DNA of 64,000 nt, taken from contig OZ252253.1 of the NCBI GenBank assembly GCA_965249775.1, positions 124,001 to 188,000 on the forward strand, in the 5' to 3' direction. Below the pieces are notes generated by a model that saw only the letters and a program-made list of their open reading frames with translations, was not told the origin of the DNA and did no database searches. The stretch comes from UBA822 sp965249775 (lineage in GTDB: Bacteria > Gemmatimonadota > Gemmatimonadetes > Longimicrobiales > Gaopeijiaceae). The translations under genes were made by a program, and so were the position numbers. Below, in pieces: positions 10,059 to 19,172 of the stretch (positions are counted from its first letter, which is position 1; each line of letters starts with the position of its first letter).

Positions 10059-10571
10059 ATTAGCCAGGACAGAACTCGCATAAATGAGCAGATACGGATC
10101 AGCCCGGTCCGTCTGATCGACGACGAGGGTGGGCAGGTCGGCATCGTCTCGATCGAGGAGGCCCGCGACCTCGCTGATGACAGAGGGCTGGATCTCGTAG
10201 AAGTCGCGCCCGAGGCTCGGCCTCCCGTGGTCAAACTCATGGACTACGGGAAGTTCAAGTACGAGCTGCAGCGGGCGGCCCGGGAGGCGAAGAAGAAACA
10301 ACACCACGTTCAGGTCAAAGAGGTGAAGTTTCGCCCCGGGATAGAGGACCACGACTACAATTTCAAGACCCGTCACGCTCGGCGGTTCTTGGAAGAGGGA
10401 AACAAGGTCAAGTTGACCATGATGTTTCGGGGAAGGCAGGTGACGCACCCCGAATTGGGAAGAGAGGTACTCCTTCGCGTCACGGAGGATCTCAAGGAAG
10501 TGGGGCAAGTCGAATCGCGCCCGAGCTTCGAGGGCCGGGTGATGTCTATGGTTCTCGCCCCGATCAAATAG
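10059..10571 (+). CDS. infC: Translation initiation factor IF-3, AUU start
   Basis: IF-3 binds the 30S subunit, prevents 50S joining and proofreads initiator tRNA and start codons. The 170-residue frame begins SQDRTRINEQIR and carries the conserved N-domain, the basic linker (REAKKKQHHVQVKEVKFRPG) and the C-domain (MMFRGRQVTHPELG). There is no usable ATG/GTG/TTG at the conserved N-terminus. ATT at 10059 lies 6 bases after a good AAAGGAGAGG ribosome site and gives the standard length. AUU initiation of infC is known in E. coli, where IF-3 represses its own rare start. First gene of infC-rpmI-rplT, followed by pheS-pheT. Confidence 0.95.
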   Translation: MSQDRTRINEQIRISPVRLIDDEGGQVGIVSIEEARDLADDRGLDLVEVAPEARPPVVKLMDYGKFKYELQRAAREAKKKQHHVQVKEVKFRPGIEDHDYNFKTRHARRFLEEGNKVKLTMMFRGRQVTHPELGREVLLRVTEDLKEVGQVESRPSFEGRVMSMVLAPIK

Positions 10572-10611
10572 ATGCAGTCGATGGGCCTCCGGGCCCCAGG
10601 AGCACGACGAT

Positions 10612-10809
10612 ATGCCGAAGATGAAAACCAACCGGGGTGCGGCCAAGCGTTTACGCAGAACCGGTAAAGGAAAGATCAAAAGGATGCGGGCCTACAAGAG
10701 CCACATCCTCACCAAGAAATCCACGAAAAGAAAGCGCCGTCTGCGCTCGGCGACACTGGTGAGCCAGGCAGACATGGGGCGCATGAAGCGACTCCTTCCA
10801 GGGTCGTAG
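10612..10809 (+). CDS. rpmI: 50S ribosomal protein L35
   Basis: This is a 65-residue, very basic protein of standard L35 length. It has the usual MPKMKTNRGAAKRLRRTGKGKIKRMRAYKSH-type N-terminus (first residues MPKMKTNRGA) and a C-terminal KRKRRLRSA/RMKRLLP pattern. L35 is a late-assembling protein of the large subunit. It lies 40 bp after infC and 18 bp before rplT, the universal infC-rpmI-rplT order, so it is co-transcribed and probably shares the leader control. Confidence 0.97.
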   Translation: MPKMKTNRGAAKRLRRTGKGKIKRMRAYKSHILTKKSTKRKRRLRSATLVSQADMGRMKRLLPGS

Positions 10810-10827
10810 GAGAAAGGAGAAACTTCG

Positions 10828-11190
10828 ATGCCAAGGACTACGTCATCGCCCGCTCGCAACAAGCGGAAGAAAAAGATCTTAAAGGCGGCCAAGGGATATT
10901 TCGGCGGCCGCAAGAATCTCTACCGGACGGCGAAGGATGCCGTCGAGAAGGGTTGGCAACACGCCTATCGGGACCGAAAGAACAAGAAGCGTACGTTCCG
11001 TCGGCTCTGGATCACTCGGATCAACGCAGCCGCCCGAGAGAACGAGCTGTCCTACTCCAGGTTCATGAACGGTCTCAAGCAGGCCGGCGTCGAGTTGGAC
11101 AGAAAGGCCTTGGCCGACTTGGCCGTCCGCAGCCCGGAGGCCTTCACCGCCCTGGCGGACCGGGCCAAAGAGGGGCTTGGGGCCAGCTGA
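10828..11190 (+). CDS. rplT: 50S ribosomal protein L20
   Basis: This is a 120-residue basic protein with the L20 signature: KRKKKILKAAKGYFGGRKN, then YRDRKNKKRTFRRLWITRINAA and a C-terminal helical domain. L20 binds 23S rRNA early in 50S assembly and in several bacteria also binds the leader of this operon to repress it. A strong AGGAGAAAGGAG ribosome site precedes the ATG. Confidence 0.97.
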   Translation: MPRTTSSPARNKRKKKILKAAKGYFGGRKNLYRTAKDAVEKGWQHAYRDRKNKKRTFRRLWITRINAAARENELSYSRFMNGLKQAGVELDRKALADLAVRSPEAFTALADRAKEGLGAS

Positions 11191-11285
11191 CGCGCAACAT
11201 CACCCAGGTTCCTCAATGAGATCGGGTGCCGGCCGGTATGCGGCGACCTTTGAGTGTGGACGCCACGCTAGGTAACTGCAGCTAA

Positions 11286-12332
11286 ATGACCCATCAGAAC
11301 GCCCTGATCGAAACACTCCAGGAGCTGGAGACCGAGGCGCTCGATGCGATCCGGGCAGCTTCCGACGGCGACGCGCTCGAGGCGCTGCGGATCTGCTACC
11401 TGGGGCGTAAGGAGGGCCGCATCTCCGGGATCCTCCGAGGGCTCGGCGATCTCGCCGCAGATGAGCGACCGCCGGTGGGCGCCGAAGCGAATCGGGTGAA
11501 GGAGGCGCTCCAGGAGGCCCTCGAGGCTCGCGAAGCCGAGATGTCCACATCCGGCGAGGAGAGCGGGGCACCGGCCGAAGATCTGACCCTTCCTGCGCGG
11601 CACCGATGGAAAGGGGGAGTCCATCCGGTCAATCAGGTCATCGACGAGATCTGGACGATCTTTCAGTCGATGGGATTCGTGCGCGCCCGTGGGCCGGAGG
11701 CAGACACGGAGTGGTACAACTTCTTGGCGTTGAATACGCCACTCGACCATCCCGCTGCCGACGAGCAGGACACGCTCTACTTGAAGGACTCCATTCTCCT
11801 TCGCAGCCACACCTCACCCGTTCAGATACGGACGATGAAGCAACATGAGCCACCGATCCGTATCATCGCGCCGGGCATGGCCTACCGGAGGGACAGCTAC
11901 GACGCCACACACACGCCGGCGTTCGCCCAAATCGAGGGACTCGTCGTGGATGAGGGGATCACCTTCGTCGACTTCAAGGCCACGCTGGCCGAATTCGCTC
12001 GCCAGTTCTGGGGTCCCGGAACGAAGGTACGTTTCCGGCCTTCGTTCTTTCCGTTCACTGAGCCGAGCGCCGAGGTCGACGTGAAGCGGATGATCACGAT
12101 GAAGGACGGGACCCGAGTCGAGTCAGACTGGATCGAGATCATGGGCGCGGGCATGGTGGATCCGAACGTGCTGGACAATGTCAGATACGACTCGGAGCGC
12201 TACACGGGCTTCGCCTTCGGCATGGGCCCGGCTCGAATTGCCTTGCTCAAGTATGGCGTGCCCGACCTTCGCATGTTCTTTCAGAACGACGTCCGCTTCC
12301 TTTCGCAGTTCTCTGGGGGAAGCGCGCCGTGA
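11286..12332 (+). CDS. pheS: Phenylalanyl-tRNA synthetase alpha subunit
   Basis: This 348-residue protein has the N-terminal coiled-coil (residues 1-90) followed by the class II catalytic core. Motif 2-like RSHTSPVQIRTM, the GMAYRRDSYDATHTP stretch, FRPSFFPFTEPSAEVDV and the motif 3 GFAFGMGPARIALLKYG are all present. With PheT it forms the alpha2-beta2 enzyme that charges tRNA-Phe. It begins about 95 bp after rplT and overlaps pheT by 4 bp. The ATG lies downstream of a weak ribosome site. Confidence 0.97.
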   Translation: MTHQNALIETLQELETEALDAIRAASDGDALEALRICYLGRKEGRISGILRGLGDLAADERPPVGAEANRVKEALQEALEAREAEMSTSGEESGAPAEDLTLPARHRWKGGVHPVNQVIDEIWTIFQSMGFVRARGPEADTEWYNFLALNTPLDHPAADEQDTLYLKDSILLRSHTSPVQIRTMKQHEPPIRIIAPGMAYRRDSYDATHTPAFAQIEGLVVDEGITFVDFKATLAEFARQFWGPGTKVRFRPSFFPFTEPSAEVDVKRMITMKDGTRVESDWIEIMGAGMVDPNVLDNVRYDSERYTGFAFGMGPARIALLKYGVPDLRMFFQNDVRFLSQFSGGSAP

Positions 12333-14809
12333 ACATCTCTTACGCGTGGCTCAAATCGGTCGCATCAGGTCTGAGCGAGGGCCCGGAGGAGTTGGCGGAG
12401 CGCCTCGCCCTTCTCGGGGCTCCCGTCGAAGAGATCATTCCCATGGCCGCCGGGCTCGAGGACGTGATCATCGGCCAGGTGAAGTCGGTGCGAAGCCATC
12501 CCAACGCGGATCGTCTGTCTTTGTGCGAGGTCGACAACGGCGAGGAAGTGGTCGAGGTCGTCTGTGGTGCCCGGGTCGTCGAATTGGGAGGGCACTACCC
12601 CTTCGCATCGGTGGGCGTGACGCTTCCCGGCGGACTCAAGCTCAAGCGTGCAAAGATTCGAGGCGAGTATTCTAACGGGATGCTCTGTTCGGAGAAGGAG
12701 CTCGGCTTGGGTCGGGATCAATCGGGGATCATGCTCTTGTCCGGAGATGTCTCGGCGGGCCAATCGTTGGTCGAGGCGCTTGGCCTCGACGACGTCCTGA
12801 TGGACGTGGAGGTGACACCCAATCGAGGGGATTGGCTCTCCCACGTGGGGATCGCGCGGGAGGTCGCCCCCGACGGCGTCGCCGGCGTTGCTCTGGCGCC
12901 CATCCCCGGAGCTAGCTCGGTCGACCTCAAGGTGAAGAGTGGCGAGCACGAAGTGTCCCACGGTGATGTGACCATCCGCATCGACGAACCCGAGGAGTGC
13001 TATCGCTTCCTCGGCGTGATCATTCGGGGCGTGAAGGTTGAGGCCTCACCCCAGTGGTTGGCGGCCCGGCTCCGCGCCGTTGGGCATCAGCCCATCAACA
13101 ACGTGGTCGACGCGACGAACTATGTCATGCTGGAGATGGGCAATCCGATGCACGCCTATGATTTGGGCAAGCTCGAAGACTCGAGCCTCATCGTGCGGAA
13201 GGCTGCCAAGGGCGAGACCATGCAGACGCTCGACGGACTCGAGCACAAGTTCGATGACGAGATGCTGTTGATCGCCGACACTGCGGTGCCGCACGATATC
13301 GCGGGCATCATGGGTGGCATGCACTCCTCGGTCACGGCAAATACGACCGACATTCTGCTGGAGTGCGCCCTCTTCGAGCCGAAGTCGATACGCCGGACCC
13401 GCCGCGCGCTGGGGATCTCAACGGATGCCAGCTACCGATTCGAGCGGGGCGTGGATCCGGAAGGGCACCTGCCGGCGGTCAAGCGTGCGGTGGAGGTCGT
13501 TCTCGCGACTGCGGGAGGTGAGGTCGATGGTCCGATCCTTGAGGTCCTGCCGCGACCCTGGGAGCCGTCGACGCTGACGCTCCGGCCGAGCAAGGTCGAG
13601 CAGGTGCTCGGGGTCCAGTTCGATGGGGCCGACTTGGAGGCGCTGCTGACACCGCTCGGATTCACGGTCCAGAACGGGGGTGGAAAAGGAAGGGGAAAGG
13701 GTGGCGACGATATGAGCGTCACCGTTCCCGGATACCGCAGCTACGATGTGACCCGCGAGATCGACCTGATCGAAGAGATCACCCGGGCATATGGATTTGA
13801 CCGTTTTCCGGACGATCTCGCCCCCGCGCGACCGACCACCGTTCCGGACCACCCGCTTTTCCAGCTCGAAGACCATCTACGGACGGTGCTTTCGGGGGAG
13901 GGCTTGTTCGAGGCGACCAATCCGGCGTTCGCACCGATACATGAAGGAGAAGTGGAGATCGCCAATCCTATCTCTTTGGAAGAAAGTAGGTTACGATCGT
14001 CGCTAATTCCCGGTTTACTCCGGAATATCGAGTACAATTTCGCCCGGGGGGTGAGAGACGTGCGGCTGTTCGAGATCGGTACCGTGTTCCACGCCGCCGG
14101 GGCTGGTAAGCGACCGCGGGAGAACCTCCACGTCGCTTTCGCAGTCACCGGGCGCAGGGAACCCGAGCACTGGTCGGGGGCAGGTGAGGCGTTCGACTTC
14201 TGGAGTGTGAAGGGCCTTGTGGAGACCGTTCTTGCGGCATCGGGGTGGGATGAGCCGGCGGTGAAGATGGCCGCAGCCGGCGCTTTGGCTGAGGGGTTGG
14301 CCGGCGATTCGGTCGGGCATTCGGTCGGGCATTTGGTCGGAGGCCTGTTGGCTCCAGCTTCCACCGTTTCTCTCACGGCTGGGGACGGTATTCCGAGGGG
14401 GGCCGCGGGGCCGGTCCGGCCCGAGCGAGTCGACGCGCCTGCCTGGGCAGGTGCGGTCTGGGCCATGGAGCTGACGCTACCCGCGGAACCGGCCAAGACC
14501 ACACCTACGTATCGGCCGCTTTCGCCGTTCCCGGGCGTGGATCGTGACCTGGCGCTGCTCGTACCCTATGATGTCCCCACTTCGACGGTGTCTGACGAAA
14601 TCCGCGATGTCGGCGGCGAGCTCCTGGAGAGGGTCACGGTCTTCGACCTCTACCGGGGAGACGGCGTGGCAGAGGGACATCGCTCACTGGCGTTTCGTCT
14701 CCGGCTTCAGGCCGGGGATCGCACGCTGACGGACAAGGAAGTCGATCGGGTGGTCGAAAAAATCGTAAACCGTCTTCGGGAGGATCTGAGTGTCGAGCAG
14801 CGGCTCTAA
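12329..14809 (+). CDS. pheT: Phenylalanyl-tRNA synthetase beta subunit
   Basis: The 826-residue subunit starts at GTG inside the pheS stop (GTGA). Domains in order are: an OB/EMAP-type tRNA-binding domain (about 40-150), B3/B4 editing domain (about 210-380), B5 DNA-binding-like domain (about 400-480), a catalytic-like core, and a C-terminal FDX-ACB anticodon domain (last 95 residues, ending NRLREDLSVEQRL). Two low-complexity insertions stand out: a Gly/Lys-rich loop near residue 450, and a region near residue 660 with a 12-bp tandem DNA repeat (TTCGGTCGGGCA-like, about 14303-14340). Both lie in loops that vary among homologues, so function is probably unaffected. Confidence 0.96.
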   Translation: MNISYAWLKSVASGLSEGPEELAERLALLGAPVEEIIPMAAGLEDVIIGQVKSVRSHPNADRLSLCEVDNGEEVVEVVCGARVVELGGHYPFASVGVTLPGGLKLKRAKIRGEYSNGMLCSEKELGLGRDQSGIMLLSGDVSAGQSLVEALGLDDVLMDVEVTPNRGDWLSHVGIAREVAPDGVAGVALAPIPGASSVDLKVKSGEHEVSHGDVTIRIDEPEECYRFLGVIIRGVKVEASPQWLAARLRAVGHQPINNVVDATNYVMLEMGNPMHAYDLGKLEDSSLIVRKAAKGETMQTLDGLEHKFDDEMLLIADTAVPHDIAGIMGGMHSSVTANTTDILLECALFEPKSIRRTRRALGISTDASYRFERGVDPEGHLPAVKRAVEVVLATAGGEVDGPILEVLPRPWEPSTLTLRPSKVEQVLGVQFDGADLEALLTPLGFTVQNGGGKGRGKGGDDMSVTVPGYRSYDVTREIDLIEEITRAYGFDRFPDDLAPARPTTVPDHPLFQLEDHLRTVLSGEGLFEATNPAFAPIHEGEVEIANPISLEESRLRSSLIPGLLRNIEYNFARGVRDVRLFEIGTVFHAAGAGKRPRENLHVAFAVTGRREPEHWSGAGEAFDFWSVKGLVETVLAASGWDEPAVKMAAAGALAEGLAGDSVGHSVGHLVGGLLAPASTVSLTAGDGIPRGAAGPVRPERVDAPAWAGAVWAMELTLPAEPAKTTPTYRPLSPFPGVDRDLALLVPYDVPTSTVSDEIRDVGGELLERVTVFDLYRGDGVAEGHRSLAFRLRLQAGDRTLTDKEVDRVVEKIVNRLREDLSVEQRL

Positions 14810-15116
14810 AAGGCAACCCCTGCCGGAAGAAGTGGGACCGGACAAGGCCGTCGAACGGCTGGAAAGTGCAGTGACCGCCGCGCTCGCAAAGGTCGAGCTG
14901 CTCGAGGCGGATGTGGTCCGGATGAACGCACAGGGCGAGGAACTGGAGAGCCTGCTCAAGGGCGTGACTTCAGGCGAGCAGAGCCCACGGGAAATGATTG
15001 CCAGGCTGCACATCCTCGAAGAGGAAAACGGCGATCTTCGAAAACGTCTGGACGAGGGGCGGGAGGGTGTGGACCGACTCTTGGCGCAGGTCAAATTTCT
15101 GGAGGAGCAGGCGTGA
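14790..15116 (+). CDS. Small coiled-coil protein in the pheT-zapA interval
   Basis: This 108-residue protein starts at GTG within the end of pheT (20-bp overlap) and ends overlapping zapA by 4 bp. From about residue 18 it is almost all heptad-rich coiled coil (AVERLESAVTAALAKVELLEADVVRMNAQG...). I do not recognise a defined family. Its size, coiled-coil character and coupling to zapA suggest a cell-division accessory of the ZapB or FtsB type, but that is inference from context only. Confidence 0.7.
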   Translation: MSSSGSKRQPLPEEVGPDKAVERLESAVTAALAKVELLEADVVRMNAQGEELESLLKGVTSGEQSPREMIARLHILEEENGDLRKRLDEGREGVDRLLAQVKFLEEQA

Positions 15117-15412
15117 TGAATCACGAAAGAGAGTCGGTAACGGTCAGGATCGCCGGTGAGGAGCACACGATTCGTTCGAGCGCCGAGCCGGAGTACACGA
15201 CGCGTTGCGCGGCGCATGTGGATCATCGGATCCATGAAATCAAGAAGCAGGTCGGGCTCCTCGAGGGCCACAAAGTCGCCATCCTCGCTGCGCTTTCGAT
15301 CACGGATGAGCTGTTTCAGGCCCGGGATACGCAGCAGCAGAGCGATTCCCAGATGGCCGAGCGGGTGAATGCGCTCGCGACTCGTCTTGAGGATGCGGTT
15401 TCAGGCGGCTGA
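15113..15412 (+). CDS. zapA: Cell division protein ZapA
   Basis: ZapA promotes FtsZ filament bundling at the Z ring. The 99-residue protein has the ZapA N-terminal domain (ESVTVRIAGEEHTIRSSAEPEY), the helix around VDHRIHEIKKQ, the conserved KVAILAALSITDEL motif and a C-terminal coiled coil. GTG at 15113 and ATG at 15116 are both possible; GGAGGAG lies upstream of both. The following 107-bp gap has two hairpins (about 15415 and 15482) but no T-run, and is too short for a 6S RNA. Confidence 0.9.
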   Translation: MMNHERESVTVRIAGEEHTIRSSAEPEYTTRCAAHVDHRIHEIKKQVGLLEGHKVAILAALSITDELFQARDTQQQSDSQMAERVNALATRLEDAVSGG

Positions 15413-15519
15413 CCCCCCGCTCCTTGCACAAGCGGGAGCCGAAATTCTATTGTCACTCACGACAACGTACGCTCACCCCTCGGATGCGTGTTCTTCGCGT
15501 CCGATTTTGGAGCCGATAA

Positions 15520-17085
15520 ATGGATCCGCTGGTTATTGGACTGGCGGCGGCGTTGCTCTTCGGAGCCGCGGGATATCTCGGACGTGGCCTTGTTGAGCGA
15601 TCGCGTCATAAGAAGGCTGTAGCTGCCGCCGCGGATGAGTCTTCAAGGATCTTGGCCCGCGCCCAGGAAGAGGCGGACAACCTCCGCACCTCACGTGTGC
15701 TCGAGGGCAAAGAGGAGGTCATCCGGCTTCGAGAAGCCTGGGAGGAGGAGGAGTCCAGGCACCGCAAGGAGGTCGACAAGGCCGAGCAACGCTTCTCTGA
15801 GCGTTCGAGCGCCCTCGAACGCCGCTTCGACAACCTGAACGAGCGAGAATCCACTCAGGAGAGGCGGGCGAAGGAGTTGGATGCCGCCAAGGAGGGACTC
15901 GCCGCCCAGACGAAGGACGTGGTGCAGGAGCGGGAGCGGGTTCGCAAGAGACTCGAGTCCCTTTCGGGGATGTCCCAACCGGAGGCCGAGAAGGAGCTCC
16001 TGGCGGATCTACAGGACGAAGCCCGGGCCGAAGCCGCCAACACGCTTCGCGAAGTCAAGGAAGAAGCTCAGCGGACGGCGGACCGCGAGTCCAAGAAGAT
16101 TCTCGGCTTGGCCATCCAGCGCATGGCGGCCGATCAGACCGCCGAGATGACCGTTTCGGTCGTGCAGCTTCCCTCCGACGAAATGAAGGGCCGGATCATC
16201 GGTCGAGAGGGTCGGAACATCCGCGCCTTCGAGCAGGCTACCGGCATCGACGTCATCATCGACGACACGCCCGAGGCCGTCGTACTCTCCGGGTTCAACC
16301 CCGTACGCCGAGAGGTGGCGCGCATCGCCCTCGGACGGCTGATCGAAGATGGCCGCATCCATCCAGGTCGCATCGAGGAGGTGGTCGAGAAGAGCCGGCA
16401 AGAGGTCGATGAGTCCATGGTGCAAGCGGCCGAGGAGGTCTTGTACGAATTGGGCATCCACAACGTGCACGGAGAGATCGTCAAGACCCTCGGGCGTCTG
16501 AAATTCCGAACGTCCTACGGCCAGAATCAGCTCCAGCACGCCAAGGAAGTCGCTCAGCTTGCCGGGCACATGGCCGCGGAGATGGGTCTCGACGTCCAGG
16601 CCACGAAACGTGCCGGCGTGTTGCACGACGTTGGCAAGGGGCTCACGCACGAGCACGAGGGCACGCACGTCGAGCTCGGTTATCGCCTATGCAAGAAACA
16701 CAATGAATCCGCGATCGTGCTCAACGCGATCAAGGCCCACCACGACGAAGAGCCTCACCACTTTCCGGAGACCTTTCTGGTCACGGCCGGCGACGCGATC
16801 TCGGGCTCACGTCCCGGTGCGCGCCGAGAGATGTTCGAGGGATACGTCAAGCGGCTCGAAAAGCTCGAAGGGCTGGCGATGGAACACCCGGGAGTCGAGC
16901 GCTGCTTTGCCATCCAGGCCGGTCGGGAGATCCGCGTGATGGTCGAACCGGAGAGGGTGACCGATCAGGAGATGGCTCAGATTTCCGAGGTCGTGGCCCG
17001 CAGAATCGAGGGTGAGCTCCAATATCCGGGGCAGATCAAGGTGGTCGTGATTCGCGAGACCCGCGCGGTCGATTTTGCCCGGTGA
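15520..17085 (+). CDS. rny: Ribonuclease Y
   Basis: RNase Y is a membrane-anchored endoribonuclease that starts mRNA decay. The 521 residues show an N-terminal membrane helix (LVIGLAAALLFGAAGYL), a long charged coiled coil (about 30-180), a KH domain with GRIIGREGRNIRAFE, and an HD domain with LHDVGKGLTHEHEGTHVELG and the second His near IKAHHDEE. Length and domain order are standard. It lies 3 bp before folD in a continuous rightward operon. Confidence 0.97.
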   Translation: MDPLVIGLAAALLFGAAGYLGRGLVERSRHKKAVAAAADESSRILARAQEEADNLRTSRVLEGKEEVIRLREAWEEEESRHRKEVDKAEQRFSERSSALERRFDNLNERESTQERRAKELDAAKEGLAAQTKDVVQERERVRKRLESLSGMSQPEAEKELLADLQDEARAEAANTLREVKEEAQRTADRESKKILGLAIQRMAADQTAEMTVSVVQLPSDEMKGRIIGREGRNIRAFEQATGIDVIIDDTPEAVVLSGFNPVRREVARIALGRLIEDGRIHPGRIEEVVEKSRQEVDESMVQAAEEVLYELGIHNVHGEIVKTLGRLKFRTSYGQNQLQHAKEVAQLAGHMAAEMGLDVQATKRAGVLHDVGKGLTHEHEGTHVELGYRLCKKHNESAIVLNAIKAHHDEEPHHFPETFLVTAGDAISGSRPGARREMFEGYVKRLEKLEGLAMEHPGVERCFAIQAGREIRVMVEPERVTDQEMAQISEVVARRIEGELQYPGQIKVVVIRETRAVDFAR

Positions 17086-17088
17086 GTC

Positions 17089-17979
17089 ATGTCGGCTGAG
17101 ATCATATCGGGGAAGGACATGGCGGCGTCGATCCGCGAGGAGATCAAGGAGCGGGTCGCCGGTCTCAAGGAGTCCGGGCTCACGCCCGGCCTCGCCGTGG
17201 TCCTCCTGGGCGAAGACCCGGCGAGCCAGGTGTACGTCCGGTCGAAGAACAAAGCCGCGACCGAGGCCGGTATCCACTCCCGACAGGTCACCTTGCCGGA
17301 GGACACTTCGGAAGACGAGCTTCTCGGGCTGGTGGCGGGCCTTAACGCCGATCCGGAGATCCACGCGGTCCTGGTCCAGCTTCCCCTTCCCGATCAGATC
17401 GACGAGGCCAAGGTCCTCTCGGCGATCGATCCCGCGAAGGATGTCGATGGCTTCCATCCGGTGAACGTGGGCCGGCTCGCATCAGGCGATCCGGACGCGC
17501 TGGCGCCATGCACACCCTCTGCTGTGATCCAGATGCTTCTGCGCAGTGGGAACGACCCTGCAGGCAAGCACGCTGTCGTGGTGGGGCGCTCCAACATCGT
17601 CGGACGGCCGATGGCCGCGCTTCTGCTGCGGAAGGCTCCGGGAGGAAACGCGACCGTGACGGTGGCGCACAGCCGCACGCCCGACCTCGGTGCCGTTACC
17701 CGCGAGGCGGACATCTTGATCGTTGCGATCGGTCAGCCCGACCTCATCCGGGGTGATATGGTGAAGCCCGGCGCCGTGGTCATCGACGTAGGTGTAAACC
17801 GAGTGGATGACGACACACGCGAGAGGGGCTACCGCCTTACGGGTGACGTGGCGTATGACGAGGTCCAGGAAGTCGCCTCCGCGATCAGTCCGGTTCCAGA
17901 GGGTGTCGGTCCGATGACGATCGCGACGTTGCTCTCGAATACAGTGGAAGCGGCCGTCCGGTCAGCGAAGACGGAATGA
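17089..17979 (+). CDS. folD: Bifunctional methylenetetrahydrofolate dehydrogenase/cyclohydrolase
   Basis: FolD interconverts 5,10-methylene-, methenyl- and 10-formyl-tetrahydrofolate for purine and formyl-Met supply. The 296 residues contain YVRSKNKAATEAGI with the catalytic Lys, VQLPLPDQID, DVDGFHPVN, the Rossmann motif VVVGRSNIVGRP and the C-terminal PVPEGVGPMTIATLL. Standard length. Its stop overlaps the xseA start by 4 bp (ATGA). Confidence 0.97.
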   Translation: MSAEIISGKDMAASIREEIKERVAGLKESGLTPGLAVVLLGEDPASQVYVRSKNKAATEAGIHSRQVTLPEDTSEDELLGLVAGLNADPEIHAVLVQLPLPDQIDEAKVLSAIDPAKDVDGFHPVNVGRLASGDPDALAPCTPSAVIQMLLRSGNDPAGKHAVVVGRSNIVGRPMAALLLRKAPGGNATVTVAHSRTPDLGAVTREADILIVAIGQPDLIRGDMVKPGAVVIDVGVNRVDDDTRERGYRLTGDVAYDEVQEVASAISPVPEGVGPMTIATLLSNTVEAAVRSAKTE

Positions 17980-19172
17980 TCGAGCCTCGTGTCTGGAGCG
18001 TCACGCAGGTCAACCGAGCCGTGCGGAACCTGCTCGAGGACACGATCGAGAGCCTCTGGATCTCGGGCGAGGTCGCCACCTGGACCCGGGCCCGGTCGGG
18101 GCACTGCTACTTCTCGCTCAAGGACGAGCAAGCGCACCTCCGCTGCGTGATGTTCAAGACCGAGGCAGCGACCCTCCCCGACGATCCGGAGGAAGGCACG
18201 AACGTGAGGGCCTTCGGCGGGCTGACGCTCTACGAGGCGCGGGGAGAGTATCAGCTCGTGGTGCGGCGCCTCGAGGCGGAGGACGCCGAGGGGCTCTGGC
18301 GTCAGGCGTTCGAGCGCTTGCGTTCGAAGCTAGAGGCCGAGGGCCTGCTCGCTCAAGAGCGGAAGCGCGCGCTGCCCCGCTTTCCCGAGGCTGTCGGCGT
18401 CGTCACTTCGCTGGCGGGTGCGGCGCTCGCCGACATTTTGACCGTGGTCCGCCGGCGAGCCCCATGGACACGTGTGATTGTCCGAGGCGCGCGCGTGCAG
18501 GGCGAGGGCTCCGCCGAGGAGGTCGCCGAGGCGATTCGGGCACTCGGAGCCAGTGGCCTGGTGGACGTGTTGATCGTGGGCCGCGGCGGTGGATCGTTGG
18601 AGGATCTCTGGGCATTCAACGAAGAAGTGGTGGCTCGCGCGATCGTCGCGTGCCCCGTCCCGGTGATCTCGGCCGTCGGGCACGAGGTGGACGTGACCAT
18701 CTCCGACCTGGTAGCGGACGTCCGGGCTCCCACGCCGTCGGCGGGCGCGGAAACCGCCGTGAAGGACGGCGAGGGGGTGGGCGATGCGCTGGGGGTCACT
18801 CGCACTCGAATGAGCGGGGCGCTACGGGCCATCGCCTTTCGCCGGCGTGAGGTACTCGGGGTGCGTCTGAGTCAACTCCGGGGATCGGGCGTCGGCCTGA
18901 TACGGCCGCGGCGCGAGGCGGTGGGTCGGGTAGGAGACCGTATGGAATCGGCGATCCGGGGGTTGGCGACACTCAAGAGGGCCCGCCTATCCGAAATCGC
19001 CGCCAAGATGGATGTACTTTCGCCGCTGGCCACGCTTCGTCGAGGGTATGCCCTCCCTCAGGATGCGTCAGGGAGAGTCCTACGAACCGTCGAGGCGTTC
19101 GAAGAAGGCGATCGGTTCTCGCTCCGTGTCTCGGACGGGTCGGTGCCGTGCGAAGTGCAGGCCGGATCGTGA
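17976..19172 (+). CDS. xseA: Exodeoxyribonuclease VII large subunit
   Basis: The catalytic subunit of ExoVII degrades single-stranded DNA and is used in repair. The 398 residues begin with an OB-fold (WSVTQVNRAVRNLLEDTIESLWISGEV, about 5-100), then the catalytic core with the conserved FPEAVGVVTSLAGAALADI, LIVGRGGGSLEDLWAFNEE and PVISAVGHEVD motifs. The C-terminal coiled coil that binds XseB is short compared with E. coli. It overlaps folD and xseB by 4 bp each. Confidence 0.96.
   Translation: MIEPRVWSVTQVNRAVRNLLEDTIESLWISGEVATWTRARSGHCYFSLKDEQAHLRCVMFKTEAATLPDDPEEGTNVRAFGGLTLYEARGEYQLVVRRLEAEDAEGLWRQAFERLRSKLEAEGLLAQERKRALPRFPEAVGVVTSLAGAALADILTVVRRRAPWTRVIVRGARVQGEGSAEEVAEAIRALGASGLVDVLIVGRGGGSLEDLWAFNEEVVARAIVACPVPVISAVGHEVDVTISDLVADVRAPTPSAGAETAVKDGEGVGDALGVTRTRMSGALRAIAFRRREVLGVRLSQLRGSGVGLIRPRREAVGRVGDRMESAIRGLATLKRARLSEIAAKMDVLSPLATLRRGYALPQDASGRVLRTVEAFEEGDRFSLRVSDGSVPCEVQAGS

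Noticed and set aside
13669..14345. Low-complexity segments in pheT as signs of a broken gene
   Set aside because: The frame is continuous and all domains are present; the inserts lie in variable loops.
15413..15519. 6S RNA between zapA and rny
   Set aside because: The gap is only 107 bp and the two hairpins do not form the long open-complex mimic.
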